Position numbers and translations under genes: made by a program. From Fredinandcohnia onubensis (GTDB lineage Bacteria; Bacillota; Bacilli; Bacillales; Bacillaceae_L), in the NCBI RefSeq assembly GCF_031181385.1, contig NZ_JAPSKV010000017.1:1-64000 (forward strand): a stretch of 64,000 bases of DNA, read 5' to 3'. Every line of letters starts with the position of its first letter. Within the stretch, counting starts at the first letter, position 1. Below the pieces are notes generated by a model that worked only from the letters and a program-made list of their open reading frames with translations, searched no databases and was not told where the DNA came from. This document shows, one piece after another, positions 61,161-64,000 of the stretch.

Positions 61161-61937
61161 CTAGAGTAGTTCGCTTTCGATTCCTTGTTTACAGGCAAGG
61201 ACGTTTTGGATGATTTGATGGATAAATTCATCGGTGATTCGGTATTTTGGAACACTGACGCTAAAGGCGCCATGGTTTTTTCCATCAACTGTAATACTAG
61301 CCCCGACACAAAAGATATCTGCCTCATGTTCTTCGTTATCAAAAGAGTATCCTCTTTTGCGTATTTCATTGATTTCCTTCATAAAGTCTTCTTTCGTTGT
61401 AATCGTATTTTGGGTTTTCTTTTCTAAAGTATGGTTGTTTAAATACTCTTCTATTAGATGGTCGGATTGGTCAGCTAAGATAGACTTTCCCATTGCAGAG
61501 CAATAGAGTGGGATTGCTTTACCGACTCGTGAATATAAAGAGACCGGGTTGAAACTCTCGAGTTTCGTTATATAGACGATGCTAGAGCGTTCAAGAATAC
61601 CGAGGTGCACGGTCTCTGTTGTTTGATTTCTAAGTTTTTCTAAATAAGGCTGTGCGATGTTTTTGATTTCGTTTTGATTTAATGCCCTGTTGGCGTATTT
61701 GATGATGGCCATCCCAAGACGGAACTTTTTCGTTTCTTCGTCTTTTTGTACATATCCAATTAATTGAAGTGTATCTAAGATTTTTAATGCGGTCGAACTT
61801 GTTAATTCAGTTTCTTTTGCTATTTGTTGTAGACTTTGTGGTTTATCGACAGAAGACAGGTATTTTAGTATATTATCCGCTTTTAACAAGACGGTACCAT
61901 ATGGTTGTTTCTTTTCTTCCAAAGTATAATCACTCAC
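61161..61937 (-). CDS. kdgR: IclR-family regulator, probable KdgR
   Basis: A 258-residue IclR-type regulator: winged helix (about 15-75, LQQIAKETELTSSTALKILD) and an effector domain (about 85-255, with YCSAMGKSILA and DNEEHEADIFCVGA). Divergent from eda-kdgK-kduI, so control of KDG/hexuronate use is likely. Only GTG (61937) and a later TTG fit as starts and neither has a good ribosome site. A 145-bp repeat element ends 11 bp upstream and may have replaced the native leader. Confidence 0.85.
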   Translation of the reverse strand: MSDYTLEEKKQPYGTVLLKADNILKYLSSVDKPQSLQQIAKETELTSSTALKILDTLQLIGYVQKDEETKKFRLGMAIIKYANRALNQNEIKNIAQPYLEKLRNQTTETVHLGILERSSIVYITKLESFNPVSLYSRVGKAIPLYCSAMGKSILADQSDHLIEEYLNNHTLEKKTQNTITTKEDFMKEINEIRKRGYSFDNEEHEADIFCVGASITVDGKNHGAFSVSVPKYRITDEFIHQIIQNVLACKQGIESELL

Positions 61938-61948
61938 TTTTTAAAGGT

Positions 61949-62092
61949 TGTTCAAAAAGTGCGGTGAATATGACACTTCGAATTTCTTCGTTGGCTTGCT
62001 TCTCCGTTCCTCACGTATTAACTGCATACGCCGGTACTCAAAGCTGCGCCGCCTGGAAATTCTCGGTCCTCTTCATCCTCCTTTTTGAATCT
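61949..62092 (-). mobile_element. 145-bp element with terminal inverted repeats, copy 2 (MITE-like)
   Basis: Reverse-oriented copy of 20560-20704; starts TTGTTCAAAAA and ends CTTTTTGAATC on the plus strand. The interior keeps TTGGCTTGCTTCTCCGTTC and GTACTCAAAGCTGCGCCGCC. It lies between the divergent kdgR and eda genes, against the kdgR start. No coding capacity. Confidence 0.8.
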
Positions 62093-62131
62093 CAATTTTT
62101 GTTAAATTTCTTAAAAGATTCAATCTATTGG

Positions 62132-62160
62132 TTGAAATCCCTTTCACTATTATATATAAT
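62132..62160 (+). promoter_or_regulatory. Sigma-A promoter of the eda-kdgK-kduI operon
   Basis: TTGAAA (62132-62137), a 17-bp spacer and a consensus TATAAT (62155-62160). Confidence 0.82.
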
Positions 62161-62190
62161 TACCTTGTAAGTTTCCATATAATAATATAA

Positions 62191-62207
62191 ATTTCCAAAT
62201 AGGAAAT
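62191..62207. promoter_or_regulatory. Palindromic operator candidate of the KDG operon
   Basis: ATTTCC-AAATA-GGAAAT, a perfect 6-bp inverted repeat about 30 bp after the -10 box, with a similar half, GTTTCC, at 62171-62176. KdgR is the likely ligand by position. Confidence 0.55.
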
Positions 62208-62232
62208 AGTCTAAGGGATTTTGGAGGCAACT

Positions 62233-62877
62233 ATGAAAAAAATAAATGTACTCTCAAAAATCGCAGATTGCGGCGTTGTCGCAGTTGTTCGAGCAGACAC
62301 TAAAGAAGAAGCAGTTAAAATCTCAGAAAGCTGTGTAGAGGGTGGGATCATCGGAATCGAGGTGACTTTTACTGTTGACGGTGCTGACGAGGTTATAAAA
62401 GAACTTGCATCCATCTACAAAAATAGTGAAGTTGTGATTGGTGCTGGAACTGTACTTGATGCAACAACTGCACGAATTGCAATCTTAGCAGGATCACAAT
62501 TCGTTGTAAGCCCTAGCTTCGATGAAGAAACTGCTAAACTATGTAACTTGTATCAAATTCCGTATATGCCAGGCTGCATGACGATTACTGAAATGAAGCG
62601 TGCACTTGAATCCGGTGCTGACATTATTAAGCTCTTCCCAGGGAATGCTTTTGGTCCGGATTTTGTGAAAGCGGTTAAGGCGCCATTACCACAGGTGAAC
62701 ATTATGCCGACAGGTGGAGTAAGTCTAGATAACATTGACCAATGGATTAATAGCGGATGTGTAGCTATTGGTGTAGGTGGGAATTTGGTTGCCCCTGCAA
62801 AAACAGGTGATTACGCAAAAATTACTGAATACGCAGCGCAGTATGTTGCGAAAGTTAGAGAAGCAAGAGGGGAATAA
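62233..62877 (+). CDS. eda: KDPG/KHG aldolase Eda
   Basis: A 214-residue class I aldolase splitting 2-keto-3-deoxy-6-phosphogluconate into pyruvate and glyceraldehyde 3-phosphate. The catalytic Glu lies in GIEVTFT and the Schiff-base Lys in DIIKLFPGNAFGP; MPTGGVSLDN binds phosphate. ATG at 62233 is preceded by GGAGG. First gene of the operon; kdgK follows after 3 bp. Confidence 0.94.
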   Translation: MKKINVLSKIADCGVVAVVRADTKEEAVKISESCVEGGIIGIEVTFTVDGADEVIKELASIYKNSEVVIGAGTVLDATTARIAILAGSQFVVSPSFDEETAKLCNLYQIPYMPGCMTITEMKRALESGADIIKLFPGNAFGPDFVKAVKAPLPQVNIMPTGGVSLDNIDQWINSGCVAIGVGGNLVAPAKTGDYAKITEYAAQYVAKVREARGE

Positions 62878-62880
62878 GCG

Positions 62881-63897
62881 ATGAAAAAGAAGATTGTTGC
62901 ATTTGGTGAACCCTTACTTCGCTTATCAACTCACTTAGGTGAACGTCTTTTTCAAACTGATCAGCTGACTATGCATTATGGTGGAGCGGAGGCAAATGTA
63001 AGTGCGGCCCTTTCACGTTTTGGCTATGATGTCTATTTTGTTGGTAAAGTACCAAACAATCCACTTGGTCAAGCATATGAGCGACATTTACATTCATTCG
63101 GCGTCCATACCGATTATCTTATAAAAGGTGGAGAACGCCTAGGTACATATTACTTGGAAACCGGAGTAGGCGAAAGAAGTGCACAAGTCACGTATGACAG
63201 AAAAGCTTCTAGCTTTGCACAGCTTTCATCGGATGAAATAAATTTTGAAGAAATTTTACAAGGTGCCGAGCTTTTCCATGTATCAGGTATCACACCAGCC
63301 CTATCGCCAGACTTACAGGAGCTAACCTTACAAGGCTTAAAAGTTGCAAAAGAATTAGGAGTCAAAACTAGTTTTGATTTCAATTATCGTGCAAAATTAT
63401 GGACTCTTGAAGAAGCTTCACGCGGAATCCAACCATTTTTACCATATGTAGATATATGTTCTTGTGGAGAATTGGATGCGCTTAACTTATTAGGCATTGA
63501 AGAAGCAGATCAACATTTGGATCACTCTGGGAAACTATCTTTTTATTATAAAAAGATAACGGAAAAGTATCCAAATATGAAATACTTATTTTCTACTTTT
63601 AGAGAAGTGATTTCAGCTTCACATAATACATTGCAAGGAAATTTCTTTGTTAACGGGGAGTTGTACCAATCAAGGGTGCATAACATCGACCAGATTGTAG
63701 ACCGTGTTGGAGGCGGAGATGCCTTTGCTTCAGGTATTATATTTGGAATTTTAGAAGGAAATGACCCTCAGCAAATTGTCAATTTTGGAACAGCAGCTTC
63801 AGCACTAAAGCACACTGTACATGGAGATTGCAATGTCTTTTCGGAAGAGGATATCACAGCTTTTGCTGAAAATGCCTCAGGGAAAATCGTCCGATAA
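62881..63897 (+). CDS. kdgK: 2-keto-3-deoxygluconate kinase KdgK
   Basis: A 338-residue PfkB-family sugar kinase. The N-terminal GGAEANVSAALSRFGY and the late DRVGGGDAFASGIIFG (catalytic Asp and anion hole) are clear. It phosphorylates KDG to KDPG for the aldolase encoded just upstream. It is consistent with KdgK rather than fructokinase because of the eda and kduI neighbours. Confidence 0.92.
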   Translation: MKKKIVAFGEPLLRLSTHLGERLFQTDQLTMHYGGAEANVSAALSRFGYDVYFVGKVPNNPLGQAYERHLHSFGVHTDYLIKGGERLGTYYLETGVGERSAQVTYDRKASSFAQLSSDEINFEEILQGAELFHVSGITPALSPDLQELTLQGLKVAKELGVKTSFDFNYRAKLWTLEEASRGIQPFLPYVDICSCGELDALNLLGIEEADQHLDHSGKLSFYYKKITEKYPNMKYLFSTFREVISASHNTLQGNFFVNGELYQSRVHNIDQIVDRVGGGDAFASGIIFGILEGNDPQQIVNFGTAASALKHTVHGDCNVFSEEDITAFAENASGKIVR

Positions 63898-63939
63898 GAT
63901 ATTCAAATATATAAATATTACTTTTAGGAGGAATATGAA

Positions 63940-64000
63940 ATGGAAACAAAAATGGAAACACGTTACGCAAATCATCCAGAGGAAATCAAAAGATTTAATA
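63940..64000 (+). CDS. kduI: 5-keto-4-deoxyuronate isomerase KduI, N-terminal fragment
   Basis: Only the first 20 codons lie in the window. TRYANHPEEIKRF matches the start of KduI, which isomerises 5-keto-4-deoxyuronate from pectin breakdown. AGGAGG ends 8 bp before the ATG. With eda and kdgK this points to pectin or hexuronate use. Confidence 0.75.
   Translation, partial: METKMETRYANHPEEIKRFN

Overview
The window reads as a chromosome segment from a low-GC, endospore-forming member of the Bacillaceae (Bacillus sensu lato). The evidence is a complete ger germination-receptor operon, strong AGGAGG-type ribosome sites, many U-tailed hairpin terminators, a T-box leader, and close relatives of Bacillus OpuD, YlaM, YvbH, YtrA/YtrB, XpaC and YaaN/TelA. 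I saw no rRNA, tRNA, phage or CRISPR genes. The species cannot be named from this sequence alone.

Layout. 1-400: end of a 52-bp tandem-repeat array. 0.5-5.1 kb (minus): PH-domain protein and a gerA-type operon in A-C-B order. 5.4-12.9 kb: 23S rRNA methyltransferase, cation-diffusion transporter, glycine-betaine carrier OpuD, a membrane GGDEF-EAL protein and a small unknown protein. 13.0-32.7 kb: a large aromatic-acid catabolic island. 32.7-38.7 kb: glutaminase, drug exporter, cupin, Na+/amino-acid symporter and a TraB-family membrane protein. 38.7-39.4 kb: a second, unrelated tandem array. 39.5-47.7 kb: peptide transporter, DoxX protein, propeller protein, UMF1-type transporter, phosphodiesterase and MATE exporter. 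47.8-50.9 kb: UDP-glucose dehydrogenase, PAP2 phosphatase and glycosyltransferase. 50.9-53.6 kb: a ytr-like GntR/ABC operon. 53.9-54.4 kb: another copy of the first repeat family. 54.5-56.4 kb: xpaC-telA. 56.5-60.7 kb: TRAP transporter and an isoleucine T-box-controlled brnQ. 61.2 kb to the end: IclR regulator and a KDG/hexuronate operon (eda, kdgK, start of kduI).

The aromatic island is the most interesting part. It holds a BenE-type carrier, two near-identical crotonases, a hot-dog thioesterase, PaaX, a metallo-hydrolase, the oxygenase genes paaA-paaD-paaB-paaC plus a small zinc-ribbon ORF, two 3-hydroxyacyl-CoA dehydrogenase-like genes, a beta-ketoadipyl-CoA thiolase, an aldehyde dehydrogenase, an acyl-CoA ligase and a five-gene Liv-type ABC importer. 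The ligase belongs to the benzoate-CoA ligase family, not to PaaK, and BenE is a benzoate-carrier family. No paaE, paaZ or recognisable boxB/boxC is present. I therefore infer that a Paa-type di-iron epoxidase may act here on a benzoyl-CoA-like substrate, with the product channelled through ring opening, aldehyde oxidation and beta-oxidation to succinyl-CoA and acetyl-CoA. PaaD appears split into two genes. A shared operator, ACG-N13-CGTAAT, lies at four promoter regions of the island and at identical distance from the -10 box in two of them; PaaX is the obvious candidate ligand.

Outside this island the main non-coding structure is repetitive: a 52-bp hairpin repeat at three loci, a second 52-53-bp array with alternating subtypes, a ~145-bp element with terminal inverted repeats at two loci, and short GGGAC palindromes.
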